DNA of 64,000 nt. It comes from HGM11416 sp045596285 (GTDB lineage: Bacteria > Bacillota > Clostridia > Christensenellales > Borkfalkiaceae). The notes beneath the pieces are model-generated. The model ran no database searches. It saw only the letters and a program-made list of their open reading frames with translations, and had not been told where the DNA came from. Both the position numbers and the translations under genes were made by a program. Shown one piece after another: positions 1-8,152 of the stretch (positions are counted from its first letter, which is position 1; the number at the start of each line of letters is the position of its first letter). The DNA is taken from the NCBI GenBank assembly GCA_045596285.1, contig JAZOCA010000130.1, forward strand, positions 1 to 64,000, read 5' to 3'.

Positions 1-10
1 CTAAATTATA

Positions 11-88
11 CAACTCCTCATCCGTCACTCGAAAACTCGTGACACCTTCTCCCGCAGGAGAAGGCAAAAGTGAAACCCGTTGACGGGT
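11..88. repeat. Hairpin-rich intergenic repeat at left edge
   Basis: No open gene is visible here. The stretch holds three short stem-loops: GTCAC/GTGAC (24-28 with 39-43), CCTTCTCC/GGAGAAGG around a CGCA loop (45-52 with 57-64), and ACCCGT/ACGGGT around TG (75-80 with 83-88). A tail follows in which ACTGGC (108-113) can pair with GCCAGT (142-147). From memory this resembles a high-copy non-coding repeat seen in many gut clostridial genomes, but that is recognition, not a search. Confidence 0.5.
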
Positions 89-176
89 AGCAGGTAATAA
101 GTGCATGACTGGCAGGTCAAATAAAAAGCATATTTGTGCTAGCCAGTGAACAAGAGCTATGCCCGAAAAATAAAAA

Positions 177-195
177 CCACCCGATATTCGGGTGG
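177..195. other. Perfect 8-bp hairpin
   Basis: CCACCCGA pairs exactly with TCGGGTGG around the loop TAT. A modest T-rich tail follows on the plus strand. It could be the terminator of a transcript entering from the left of the window, or the last stem of the repeat element before it. Confidence 0.45.
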
Positions 196-253
196 ATGTT
201 TATTAGTGAATAAATATCGTGTTGTTTTTTATGGTATAAGAACTTAAAAGTGG

Positions 254-281
254 TGTTAATCGCGCTATAGATAGGTTTTTA
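254..281 (+). repeat. TAATCG/CTATAG intergenic repeat, copy A
   Basis: Core GTTAATCGCGCTATAGATAG is followed by G and a T-run. It is the only copy to the left of the fructan locus. The next plus-strand copy lies about 21 kb away. The rest of 196-363 shows no gene. Confidence 0.7.
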
Positions 282-363
282 CAAGCTTATTAACAAAATA
301 TAAAAAGGTTTTATTTAAGATTTAGTCCTTTAAAAAGTAAAATATATAACAAAGATATAATGA

Positions 364-452
364 AAAAAAGAAAAAATAGCCAAACTAACTGAAGTGAACT
401 CAAGAGGGTGGATAAACTTTTGGTGAATACATCATAACAATTGGCTATTTTT
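364..452 (-). terminator. Long-loop inverted repeat, likely lacI terminator
   Basis: AAAAATAGCCAA (372-383) is the exact reverse complement of the bases at 441-452. The loop is 57 nt. Read on the minus strand, the stem begins 8 nt after the LacI stop and is followed by a T-rich run (376-362), so it can end that transcript. The large loop is unusual for an intrinsic terminator. It contains a CACCAAAAGTTTATCCAC-like stretch reminiscent of IS3-type ends. Confidence 0.55.
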
Positions 453-459
453 AATAATC

Positions 460-1500
460 TTAATTTTTTTGTTTGCTTTTTAACGCATTAGTTGTATTGC
501 GTTTTATAAAATAGGAACTTAAATAAATAAGTTTACACGTTTTTTTTGTCGTTAGCATTCTGTCAATAAGAACGTGAACAGCATTAATACCAAGCGCCGA
601 TTTATTAACGTTGATTGTTGAAAGTTGGGGATCACTTGATTTGCTTTCAGGCCCGTTATCAAATCCCACAACGTTTATTTTATCAAAGTCTGCTAAATTA
701 ATTGATTTTAAGGCTGAAATAGTTTTTAACGCGAGGTAATCGTTTGCGCAAACGAAGCAATGGGGCAATGTTTTTAGTGAGGAAATTTGTTGTGCTAACA
801 AAGAAACGTTGTTATAAATTTCATTATCTTCGGTGATGATGGATAAATCTTTATCAAAGTTGATATTATTTTGAAAAAGAGCTTCACGCATGCCCATAAA
901 TCTTTCATTAAAACTTCGACTATTATTGGGGTTTCCAACAAAACTAAAAACGCTCATACCTGTTTTGATAAGTTTATTACAAACATTTGCCGTAGACATA
1001 ATACTTTCCGATAACAAAACGTCAAAATTGCCATTTAGTTCATATTCGCTAGCGGGGCAATCAAGAAAGACGGTAGGTATATTTAAAGAAACGATTTCTT
1101 TAAACATTTTTGCATCGAAAAATTCTATGCAAACTATACCGTTAATATCGAATTGAAAAACGTAATTTTTTAGAGTTTCTATATTAGAATGTGGTTTAAA
1201 AACGTATTGAATTACTTCTAATCCATATTTTTCGGCTTCATTACTGATGCCGTTTAACAAGAAGATGTAGTAAGGGGATGAAAGCAGTGGAACAGAAGAT
1301 AAAATTAAAATTCTTTTTTGCATCCGCATGACGTTGTTAGAGATAACGTCGTAGTTTTTATAACCCATTTTTATTGCAGTGCTTATAACTAATTTTTTAG
1401 TTTTGGGCATAACGTATTGTCCGTTAAGTGCCTTCGAGACTGTATTTCTAGATAGTCCTAACGCGTTTGCAATATCGCTTATGGTAACTATTTTTTTCAT
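460..1500 (-). CDS. LacI-family transcriptional regulator (1)
   Basis: A LacI/GalR regulator of about 346 residues. The N-terminus carries the helix-turn-helix and hinge (TISDIANALGLSRNTVSKAL), followed by a periplasmic-binding-protein-like effector domain that ends with the typical LSTINVNK segment. I start it at the ATG at 1500, which has a GAGGTG ribosome site 6 nt upstream. The in-frame ATG at 1518 lies upstream of the transcription start predicted from the promoter at 1520-1548. It is divergent from the GH32-like operon at 1695. Two operator-like palindromes lie in the shared gap, so it probably controls that operon in response to a sugar. The ligand is not readable. It is a paralogue of the regulator at 6860-7882. 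Confidence 0.93.
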   Translation of the reverse strand: MKKIVTISDIANALGLSRNTVSKALNGQYVMPKTKKLVISTAIKMGYKNYDVISNNVMRMQKRILILSSVPLLSSPYYIFLLNGISNEAEKYGLEVIQYVFKPHSNIETLKNYVFQFDINGIVCIEFFDAKMFKEIVSLNIPTVFLDCPASEYELNGNFDVLLSESIMSTANVCNKLIKTGMSVFSFVGNPNNSRSFNERFMGMREALFQNNINFDKDLSIITEDNEIYNNVSLLAQQISSLKTLPHCFVCANDYLALKTISALKSINLADFDKINVVGFDNGPESKSSDPQLSTINVNKSALGINAVHVLIDRMLTTKKTCKLIYLSSYFIKRNTTNALKSKQKN

Positions 1501-1519
1501 TGTTTTCACCTCAAGCATA

Positions 1520-1548
1520 ATAATAACTTAAAAATTAATGTTTGTAAA
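1520..1548 (-). promoter_or_regulatory. lacI(1) promoter
   Basis: On the minus strand TTTACA (1548-1543) and TATTAT (1525-1520) are separated by 17 nt. The transcription start would fall near 1513, which excludes the ATG at 1518 and supports the start at 1500. Confidence 0.6.
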
Positions 1549-1562
1549 TAGTTTTTTACTTA

Positions 1563-1611
1563 TTTGTGCAAATGCACAAAAAAGAAGTTATAAAAAGTGC
1601 ATTTACACAAA
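1563..1611. promoter_or_regulatory. Paired LacI-type operators
   Basis: Site 1 (1563-1580) is a perfect palindrome, TTTGTGCA-AA-TGCACAAA. Site 2 (1594-1611) is a near copy, AAAGTGCA-TT-TACACAAA. The centres are 31 bp apart, close to three helical turns. Both lie between the divergent lacI(1) and GH32-like promoters and upstream of both -35 boxes. A related TTTGTGCA half-site occurs at 7977-7994 before the ABC operon. Confidence 0.7.
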
Positions 1612-1635
1612 AAAAACCTAATTTTTGACGCCCCA

Positions 1636-1664
1636 TTGACAGGTATAAAATTCGGTGTTATAAT
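1636..1664 (+). promoter_or_regulatory. Promoter of first fructan operon
   Basis: Consensus TTGACA (1636-1641), a 17-nt spacer and consensus TATAAT (1659-1664). The start would be near 1671, giving a short leader with an AGGAG ribosome site before the ATG at 1695. Confidence 0.85.
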
Positions 1665-1694
1665 ACAATCACTCTAATTGTAAAAGGAGAAAAC

Positions 1695-3233
1695 ATGCTA
1701 AAAAAAATATTTTGTTTGATGATGATAATTGTTTCGTTATTTTCGCTAGTAGCTTGCAATAATCCCCAAAATTCTAGCGAGGTTGAAGAACCCCCAGTAA
1801 TAGACCAAGGAGACTTAACGGTGTTTTTGCGCCCAAAGGTAGATTACGCTGGTGATCCTATTCCATTTGCAGAGGGCGATAACCTTTATTTATATTATAT
1901 CCACGATGGAAGGGGTTGGAACGAAGGATATTTTCATCCTTGGAACATGCATGAAACATCCAACTTTACCACTTATATAGATCATGGCAGAGTAATTGCT
2001 GGAACTTTTAATAGAAAGAACGAGCAAGATTACGGCATTGGAACAGGTACCGTTCTTAAAGGTCAAGATGGGTTATATCATGCTTTTTATACCGGTTGGA
2101 ATGGCTATCCCGATAGCGTTGTTGATCCTGAAGTTTTATTTCATGAAAAAGTTCAACATGCGACTTCTACCGATTTAGTTAATTGGACTAAAATTCCTGA
2201 AGATGGTTTTTTCGGAGGGGTTGATGATTTCCGTGATCCACACGTCGTTTGGATTGAAGAATTGCAAGAATATTGGATGATCGTATCCACTTGGTATTCA
2301 GCAACCATGTATAAACCCGTATTGAAAAAATACGTTTCAAAAAATTTAAGTGATTGGACTTTTGACGGTATTTTCTTTGATGCCGCTGAAAATAACGTGT
2401 TTATGGAATGTCCCACGCTTTTAAAGTATAACGGTTATTGGTATCTTTCATATTTCCAAAAAGACGTTGACGGAACGAATAAACGCGTTACTAGATATTA
2501 TTATAAAAAGAATCTTTCCGACGAATGGATTAAGCCTGAAAACAATTATTTTGACGGTGCGGGTTATTCAGCTGCAAGATTGGTTGAATTTAAGGGCAGG
2601 TTAATCGTGGTTGGCTGGATTGGTACAAAAATTGGCGATTACGACGGTGGATTATATACTTGGGCAGGCGACCTTGCTTGCCATGAATTAATTCAAGCTG
2701 AAAATGGTGATTTAACAGTTTCTCCTATAAAGGAAGTGGTTGATGCGCTTAGCCACGAAACTTTTTACAATACAAGTTATATTAGCAATGGCGTTACCTA
2801 CGAAAAAAATAGAATAACTTTTGATAAAGCAGTAAAGTATCAATACGTTTTATATGATGCAATAAGAGAAAACGCTATGAGGCTTAAGTTTAAGATTTTT
2901 TCAGATGGTGGGAAATCAGGTCTTACTTTTGCAAGAAGAAACAGTGGTGGATATGGCGAAACTTGTGTTGAATTCAATTTTGATAAGGGATTGATATCTT
3001 TCTTTAACACTAAACCCCATAACACTTCAACGGTAGAATCGCAAGCGTTTATTAAGCTTGATAAAACCAACATTTATGATTGTGAGCTCTTGCTTCAAGG
3101 CGAATGTTTTACTCTTTACGTTAATGGACAAAAGGCTCTTTCTTCAAGGGTTTATAACCTTACTGGGTATGAATTTGGGTTCTTTAATTCTGGAAGTGGA
3201 GCAGTAATAAAAGATATAGAGTTTTACGAGTAA
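1695..3233 (+). CDS. Lipoprotein GH32-like beta-propeller glycosidase
   Basis: A 512-aa secreted lipoprotein with signal peptide and lipobox (LVAC, Cys21). The body is a five-bladed propeller of the GH32/GH43/GH68 type with a C-terminal beta-sandwich. The GH32 catalytic positions can be traced: Asp54 in YAGDP (in place of the usual NDPNG), Asp181 in FRDP, and Glu238 in MECP. Their spacing matches the two canonical GH32 enzymes in this locus. It is first in an operon with a URO-D-like protein, a fructokinase and a cytosolic GH32, so it probably acts at the cell surface on a fructan or fructo-oligosaccharide. The altered first motif suggests a different subsite -1 or linkage. Exact specificity is unknown, and a GH43-like activity is possible. 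Confidence 0.8.
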   Translation: MLKKIFCLMMIIVSLFSLVACNNPQNSSEVEEPPVIDQGDLTVFLRPKVDYAGDPIPFAEGDNLYLYYIHDGRGWNEGYFHPWNMHETSNFTTYIDHGRVIAGTFNRKNEQDYGIGTGTVLKGQDGLYHAFYTGWNGYPDSVVDPEVLFHEKVQHATSTDLVNWTKIPEDGFFGGVDDFRDPHVVWIEELQEYWMIVSTWYSATMYKPVLKKYVSKNLSDWTFDGIFFDAAENNVFMECPTLLKYNGYWYLSYFQKDVDGTNKRVTRYYYKKNLSDEWIKPENNYFDGAGYSAARLVEFKGRLIVVGWIGTKIGDYDGGLYTWAGDLACHELIQAENGDLTVSPIKEVVDALSHETFYNTSYISNGVTYEKNRITFDKAVKYQYVLYDAIRENAMRLKFKIFSDGGKSGLTFARRNSGGYGETCVEFNFDKGLISFFNTKPHNTSTVESQAFIKLDKTNIYDCELLLQGECFTLYVNGQKALSSRVYNLTGYEFGFFNSGSGAVIKDIEFYE

Positions 3234-3253
3234 GAAAAAAGGAGAAATTTATC

Positions 3254-4258
3254 ATGACGATGAAAGAAAAAATTAAGCAAGCAATCGCTCATAAATCTAT
3301 TGATTTTGTACCCACTAATATAGAAATAACCGCTGAATTTGGCAAATCTTTAGAAAAGGTGGTTGGCTCTGGCAATATAGACGTTGCGCTAAATAATCAT
3401 ATGCTTCGTAAAAAATATAAAAAGAATACCGTGCTGGAAAATGGCGATCAAGTTGATCTATTCGGCGTTACTTGGCAAACGTCTGCTGATGGTGGCGACG
3501 TTGGTATAGTTAAAGGCTTTCCGCTTATAGATAAAGAACTTGAGGATTATTCTTTTCCAAAGCTAAACAAGGCGCTTGCTGATAGCGTAATTGAAAGTTT
3601 AGAAAAAGAAAAAGAAAGATATACGATGTTTTCTATTACCATGGGCTTTTTTGAAAGAGCGTGGAGTCTTTACGGAATGGAAAATATCCTTGTAGACATG
3701 ATTATTGATGAAGATAAGGCGTTCAAAATATTTGAAGGCATTTATGAACATCACTGGAATTTGCTTGATTATATTTTGGATAAAAATTTTGATGCCGTTT
3801 ACTTTGGCGATGATTGGGGACAACAGCAAGGTCTTATCATGGGACCTAATGCGTGGAGAACCTATATCAAACCCAAGGTTAAGAAATTGTTTGAAAAAGT
3901 AAAGTCTAAAGGCAAACAAATAGTATTACATTCTTGTGGTGATTTAAGAGAAATTATGCCAGATCTCATTGAAATGGGTGTTGACGTATATAATACAGTT
4001 CAACCTGAAATTTACGACCTTGCAACCCTTAAAAAAGAGTATGGAAAGGATTTAACTTTTTATGGTGGAATAAGCACACAACAATTTTTACCTTTTGCAA
4101 CAGAGGCGCAAGTAAGAGAAGAAACCAAAAAAGTTCTTGATATAATGATGAAAGACGGTGGATACATTCTTTCACCCACGCATGCAGTTACTAACGACAT
4201 ACCTGTTGAAAATATACTTGCTCTTGTTGACGAAGGAAAAAAATATTTTGGTAAATAA
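3254..4258 (+). CDS. Uroporphyrinogen decarboxylase-like protein (1)
   Basis: A 334-aa TIM-barrel protein of the URO-D/MtaA/CmuA superfamily. AGGAGA lies just upstream of the ATG. It keeps a HSCGD motif (His226, Cys228), the position of the zinc-binding His-x-Cys in corrinoid methyltransferases, and a C-terminal GGYILSPTHAV segment typical of the family. Haem genes are absent nearby and no corrinoid (B12-binding) protein is encoded in the locus, so neither haem synthesis nor a complete methyltransferase system is supported. It is translated from the fructan operon, between a GH32-like lipoprotein and a fructokinase. The role is unknown; methyl transfer involving a modified sugar is one possibility. 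Compare the paralogue at 19566-20591. Confidence 0.85.
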   Translation: MTMKEKIKQAIAHKSIDFVPTNIEITAEFGKSLEKVVGSGNIDVALNNHMLRKKYKKNTVLENGDQVDLFGVTWQTSADGGDVGIVKGFPLIDKELEDYSFPKLNKALADSVIESLEKEKERYTMFSITMGFFERAWSLYGMENILVDMIIDEDKAFKIFEGIYEHHWNLLDYILDKNFDAVYFGDDWGQQQGLIMGPNAWRTYIKPKVKKLFEKVKSKGKQIVLHSCGDLREIMPDLIEMGVDVYNTVQPEIYDLATLKKEYGKDLTFYGGISTQQFLPFATEAQVREETKKVLDIMMKDGGYILSPTHAVTNDIPVENILALVDEGKKYFGK

Positions 4259-4270
4259 TCAGGGTGAAAT

Positions 4271-5167
4271 ATGAATAAACAAATAAGAGTATTAGCCTTA
4301 GGCGCTGTTCTTTGGGATGTTATTGGAGAAAATGAATATATAGGTGGTGCGCCATTTAATTACGCAGTTAATATGGCAAGATTAGGCGCTACTGTTGCAC
4401 TCGTTACTTCAGTTGGAAAAGATGACCGTGGCGAACGCGCTTTAAAAATTGTGCGAGATTACAATGTAAGTGATGAATTTGCTCAAATTTCTAATACTTG
4501 TTGTACAGGCTATGCAAAGGCGACAATTGATGCAAACGGCAATGCTGTTTACGACATTCCGTACGCGGCGTTCGACGATATAGTTGTGTGTGATAAAGTG
4601 ATAGAAAAAATAAATGATTTCGCACCTGACGTATTATATTTTGGGTCTTTTGAACAAAGGAATTTAACTACTAGATCGTCATTTGAAAAAATACTTCGCG
4701 AAGTTAAAGTAAAACACGTTTTCTTTGATATTAACATAAGAATGGATTTTGCAAACAAAGAAGTTTTATCCTTTGGTTTTGAAAAGAGTTCAATAGTTAA
4801 ACTAAATGAAGATGAATCAAAGCTTGTTGGCGAATTGTTTTATGGTAAGCAATTAAGCAATAGTGAACTAGCTTCAAAAATGCAAAAAGATTTTAACGTA
4901 GAATGCGTTATAATAACACTTGGCGAAAAGGGTTGTCTTGTTTATACCGATAAAGAATATATAGGTAAACCCATTCCCGCAAAAACGGGTGATACTATCG
5001 GCGCGGGAGATGCGTTTAGCGGTGCATTTACAACTGCCTACGTTAATGGGGAAGGCGCACAAAACGCAGCCAACAAAGGGAACTTACTTGGTTCTTACGT
5101 TGCTGGTAAAAGGGGTGCGTTACCTGAACTTGATGAAGATGTTAAACGTTTAATTTTACAAGATTAA
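4271..5167 (+). CDS. PfkB-family carbohydrate kinase, probable fructokinase
   Basis: A 298-aa ribokinase/PfkB kinase. The N-terminal GGAPFNYAVNMARLG segment (sugar site) and the C-terminal GDTIGAGDAF signature (residues 240-249, catalytic Asp247) are both intact. It follows the URO-D-like gene by 12 nt and precedes a cytosolic GH32. It would phosphorylate the fructose released by that hydrolase for entry into glycolysis. Fructose is inferred from the GH32 context; other hexoses cannot be excluded from sequence alone. Confidence 0.9.
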   Translation: MNKQIRVLALGAVLWDVIGENEYIGGAPFNYAVNMARLGATVALVTSVGKDDRGERALKIVRDYNVSDEFAQISNTCCTGYAKATIDANGNAVYDIPYAAFDDIVVCDKVIEKINDFAPDVLYFGSFEQRNLTTRSSFEKILREVKVKHVFFDINIRMDFANKEVLSFGFEKSSIVKLNEDESKLVGELFYGKQLSNSELASKMQKDFNVECVIITLGEKGCLVYTDKEYIGKPIPAKTGDTIGAGDAFSGAFTTAYVNGEGAQNAANKGNLLGSYVAGKRGALPELDEDVKRLILQD

Positions 5168-5191
5168 ATACTATAAAGGACTAGTATAAAA

Positions 5192-6811
5192 GTGTATAAA
5201 AAAGTTTTTAAAATTAAAGAAAAATACTTAATTTTTCCTATAAGCAACAAGGTAAAAAAACACAAAGTTTGGGTTTCAGAAGAAGATAAAGTATTGTACG
5301 ATTTAGATCTTCGTCTATCACAAGATTATGAATATCTAACTTGGTTGAACGTTGAACAAAAAGTAGGCAAAGAAATAACTTTTTCTTGTGAAGAAATGGG
5401 CGTGTGTGATTTAATTTATCAATCAAAGGACTTGCCTAATGATCTTTACGAAGAAAAATACCGCCCATATTTTCATTTTACGCCAAGCAGGGGATGGGTT
5501 AACGATCCCAACGGATTGTTTTTTGCTAACGGAAAATATCATATATTTTATCAGCATAATCCCTACGACGTAAGATGGGGAAATATGCATTGGGGGCATT
5601 CTTGCAGTGAGGACTTATTTAGTTGGAAAGATGAAGGAGAGGCTCTTTTTCCAGATGAGAATGGAACTATGTTCTCTGGGTGTGCAATATATGATAAAAA
5701 TAACGTTACGGGATTAGGAACGAAAGAAAATCCGCCATCATTACTTTACTATACTTGTGCAGGCGGAGATAATTCCATATCTTCGGGAAAGAAGTTTACC
5801 GTTTGTATAGCCTATTCTATTGACGGAATAAATTACGTTAAATACGATAAAAATCCCGTTGTTGAAAATATAGTTTTTGGCAATAGAGATCCCAAAGTGG
5901 TTTGGTGTGAAGAATATAATAAATGGATCATGGTATTGTTTTTACAGCCCTTTGAATTTGCGTTTTTATCTTCTACAAACTTAATTGACTGGAAGCAGGA
6001 AAGTGTAATTGATTTACCAACTATGAACGAGTGTCCTGATTTTTTCCCGCTTGAAGATACCGGTAAGTGGGTGTTCCTTTCTGGGGCAGATTTTTGGGGC
6101 GATAAAAGTGTTGGAAAGTACGTAATAGGTGATTTCGATGGTAACAAGATGAGTAATCTTGAAGGCCCGTATCTTATAGATTTAGGTAGGGAATTTTATT
6201 CGTTGCAAACCTTTGATAACGATAGGTTAAACCGCCGTATTTTATTAGGTTGGAGAACAAGAAATTTCTTTGTTCCCGAAGTAAACAAAATGCCGTTTAA
6301 TGGCGAATATTCTATTCCAACAACCTTAACTTCTTGTTATATTGATGGAAAACTTCGTATAAAACGATATCCTGTAGAAGAATTTTTTAATCTTGCTGGG
6401 GAAGAACTATACAGTATAGAAAACAAATGCTTTAACGCAGTAGAAGAAGATGCTCACGTTGTAGATTTATCTGCAGGCGAAAGTTATAGTGTTGAGTTAT
6501 CTTTTAAACCTAAGCAAAACTCTATGACCGTTATTTTAATTGCCGGCGAAGAAATTGTTTATAATTTAGAAACACAATCTCTTTTATGTTTAGGTAAAAG
6601 CATAAAAGTTCCAACAGATGCTAACGGAATGATAAACCTTCTTATTGCAAGAGACGTGGTAAGTCTTGAAGTTTTTGTTCAAAAGGGAGAATACGTGCTT
6701 TCTGGATATATAAAACCCTCAAACGAAGGGATTAATATTGACGTTTATAGGGGTATAAACGAAGAAATGAACGTAAACATAAAAGCAATATATAGAACAT
6801 ATAAACGTTGA
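5192..6811 (+). CDS. Cytosolic GH32 beta-fructosidase
   Basis: A 539-aa GH32 enzyme without signal peptide, starting at GTG with AAAGGA upstream. The canonical triad is present: nucleophile Asp105 in WVNDPNG, Asp233 in NRDP, and acid/base Glu280 in ECP. About 85 residues precede the propeller and look like an extra beta-rich N-terminal domain. The C-terminal beta-sandwich is complete. It would hydrolyse imported sucrose or fructo-oligosaccharides, with the adjacent kinase taking the fructose. It closes the first operon and is followed by a bidirectional terminator shared with lacI(2). Confidence 0.92.
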   Translation: MYKKVFKIKEKYLIFPISNKVKKHKVWVSEEDKVLYDLDLRLSQDYEYLTWLNVEQKVGKEITFSCEEMGVCDLIYQSKDLPNDLYEEKYRPYFHFTPSRGWVNDPNGLFFANGKYHIFYQHNPYDVRWGNMHWGHSCSEDLFSWKDEGEALFPDENGTMFSGCAIYDKNNVTGLGTKENPPSLLYYTCAGGDNSISSGKKFTVCIAYSIDGINYVKYDKNPVVENIVFGNRDPKVVWCEEYNKWIMVLFLQPFEFAFLSSTNLIDWKQESVIDLPTMNECPDFFPLEDTGKWVFLSGADFWGDKSVGKYVIGDFDGNKMSNLEGPYLIDLGREFYSLQTFDNDRLNRRILLGWRTRNFFVPEVNKMPFNGEYSIPTTLTSCYIDGKLRIKRYPVEEFFNLAGEELYSIENKCFNAVEEDAHVVDLSAGESYSVELSFKPKQNSMTVILIAGEEIVYNLETQSLLCLGKSIKVPTDANGMINLLIARDVVSLEVFVQKGEYVLSGYIKPSNEGINIDVYRGINEEMNVNIKAIYRTYKR

Positions 6812-6821
6812 TTTGTAAAAA

Positions 6822-6860
6822 AAACTACTGTTTAGCCATTTGCAAACAGTAGTTTTTTTT
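6822..6860. terminator. Bidirectional terminator GH32 / lacI(2)
   Basis: AAACTACTGTTT (6822-6833) pairs exactly with AAACAGTAGTTT (6844-6855). It is flanked by an A-run and a T-run, so it works on both strands between two convergent genes. Confidence 0.9.
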
Positions 6861-7882
6861 TATTTATAATTTGTTGAAGCCCTTCTTATGGGATCGCCTT
6901 TTACGTAAATATATCTCGTTGAATAACTCCTGTGTTTCATTCGTGAAAGAAGGGTTGAAACCACTCGTTTTCCAAGGTCAATTTTGTTTACGTTTATAGT
7001 AGAAAGGGTGGGGTTGGATATGTTGCTTTCCACAGAGTTTTCAAATCCTATAATTTTAACTTTTTCAGGCACGTTTATACCCATGTTATTAAGGGTATCA
7101 AGCATTATTAACGCTAAAAAGTCGTTTGCACAAACGAAACAGTCTGGCAAATCACAATTTTTTATAAGATTAGTTACCTTTGATATATCAGAATAGGGTA
7201 AAGCATTATTTTCAATTATAGAACATTTTGGGTTGTAAGTAAGTCCATTTTCTTCTATGGCACATCTCATACCCAAATATCTTTCATAAAAAGATAAGCA
7301 GTTGTTAATATCGCCAACGAACCCAAAAGACTTGCAACCTTCGCTTATAAGCGTTTCGCAGTATTCTTTTACGCTGTTAATATTTTCTGTTGAAACAATA
7401 TCGTATTGAGCCGTAGTTTTTACTTTTCCCCTTGTAAAGTCAAGAAAAACAGTTGGTAAGTTAAGCGAAAGCACGGCTTCAACAAGATTGCTTTGAAAAA
7501 ATTCAGCACAAATAATAGCGTCAACGTTAAGTTTTTCTAGATAATTTTTTACTGCGTTTTCATCTGCGTTTTTAGATATGGTATATCTAACGAAAGATGC
7601 GTTATGATTCATTAAAACTGTTTCCATTCCCTTCATAGCGTAGATATGAAAGGGAATATTCATCAGTAAATTTGACGATATTAGTAAAACGGTTTTTCCT
7701 TTTAAATTTTCGGATTTGTTAACGGAAGCAACGTTTTTATAATTAAGTTTTTCAACCATGCCAAGCACGGCCATACGTGTTTTGGCTGAAACGCGTTTTC
7801 CATTTAATACTTTTGATACGGTATTGCGTGAAAGATTAAGAGCTTTTGCAATATCTTCTACAGTGATATTCGTGTTTTTCAT
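6860..7882 (-). CDS. LacI-family transcriptional regulator (2)
   Basis: A 340-aa LacI/GalR regulator: helix-turn-helix VEDIAKALNLSRNTVSKVL at residues 8-26, hinge, then an effector-binding domain ending in LSTINVNKIDLGKR. It is closely similar in architecture and length to the regulator at 460-1500. It is divergent from the ABC/esterase/GH32 operon at 8153 with operator palindromes between them, so it likely controls that operon and itself. No Shine-Dalgarno sequence precedes the ATG. Its promoter places the transcription start about 2-3 nt before the ATG, so the mRNA is probably leaderless. Confidence 0.93.
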   Translation of the reverse strand: MKNTNITVEDIAKALNLSRNTVSKVLNGKRVSAKTRMAVLGMVEKLNYKNVASVNKSENLKGKTVLLISSNLLMNIPFHIYAMKGMETVLMNHNASFVRYTISKNADENAVKNYLEKLNVDAIICAEFFQSNLVEAVLSLNLPTVFLDFTRGKVKTTAQYDIVSTENINSVKEYCETLISEGCKSFGFVGDINNCLSFYERYLGMRCAIEENGLTYNPKCSIIENNALPYSDISKVTNLIKNCDLPDCFVCANDFLALIMLDTLNNMGINVPEKVKIIGFENSVESNISNPTLSTINVNKIDLGKRVVSTLLSRMKHRSYSTRYIYVKGDPIRRASTNYK

Positions 7883-7891
7883 AATGTGTAA

Positions 7892-7920
7892 ATTATATCA
7901 AAAAAACAAAATTAAGTCAA
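7892..7920 (-). promoter_or_regulatory. lacI(2) promoter, leaderless
   Basis: On the minus strand TTGACT (7920-7915), a 17-nt spacer and TATAAT (7897-7892). Only 9 nt separate the -10 box from the ATG at 7882, which leaves almost no 5' leader. Confidence 0.75.
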
Positions 7921-7935
7921 TTCATCTTTATGCTG

Positions 7936-7994
7936 TGTAAACGTTTTTACAATGTAAACAGAAAAGTCCTTTTAAATTTGTGCAAAAGCACATA
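7936..7994. promoter_or_regulatory. Operators between lacI(2) and the ABC operon
   Basis: Site 1 (7936-7951) is TGTAAA-CGTT-TTTACA, a LacI/cre-like palindrome. Site 2 (7977-7994) is TTTGTGCA-AA-AGCACATA, a near match to the operator at 1563-1580. The centres are 42 bp apart. Both lie upstream of the -35 box of the operon at 8153. Confidence 0.65.
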
Positions 7995-8007
7995 TTTTTT
8001 GAAAGTA

Positions 8008-8036
8008 TTGACAGTGTAAAGGGGGTATGTTATACT
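8008..8036 (+). promoter_or_regulatory. Promoter of second fructan operon
   Basis: TTGACA (8008-8013), a 17-nt spacer and TATACT (8031-8036). The leader is about 110 nt long and contains no obvious riboswitch. AAGGGGGA precedes the ATG at 8153. Confidence 0.85.
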
Positions 8037-8152
8037 TTGACCTAGGTATAACTAGTATATAATGGATTATACTAAAGGAAATGGAAGACAGTTAACGGCT
8101 AACAAAATAGCCAAGTCTAAATTCATTTTTAAAACCTTTAAGGGGGAAAATT

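Noticed and set aside
890..1156. Plus-strand open frame of 88 codons opposite lacI(1)
   Set aside because: It lies wholly inside the LacI gene on the other strand, has no ribosome site and shows no domain.
1500..1518. Longer start for lacI(1) at 1518
   Set aside because: The ATG is upstream of the predicted transcription start and the GAGGTG ribosome site serves the ATG at 1500.
3254..4258. True uroporphyrinogen decarboxylase (HemE) of haem synthesis
   Set aside because: No other haem gene is near, the locus is for carbohydrates and the HSCGD motif points to the methyltransferase-like branch.
8037..8152. Riboswitch in the 110-nt leader of the second fructan operon
   Set aside because: I looked for conserved riboswitch cores and terminator/antiterminator pairs and found none.
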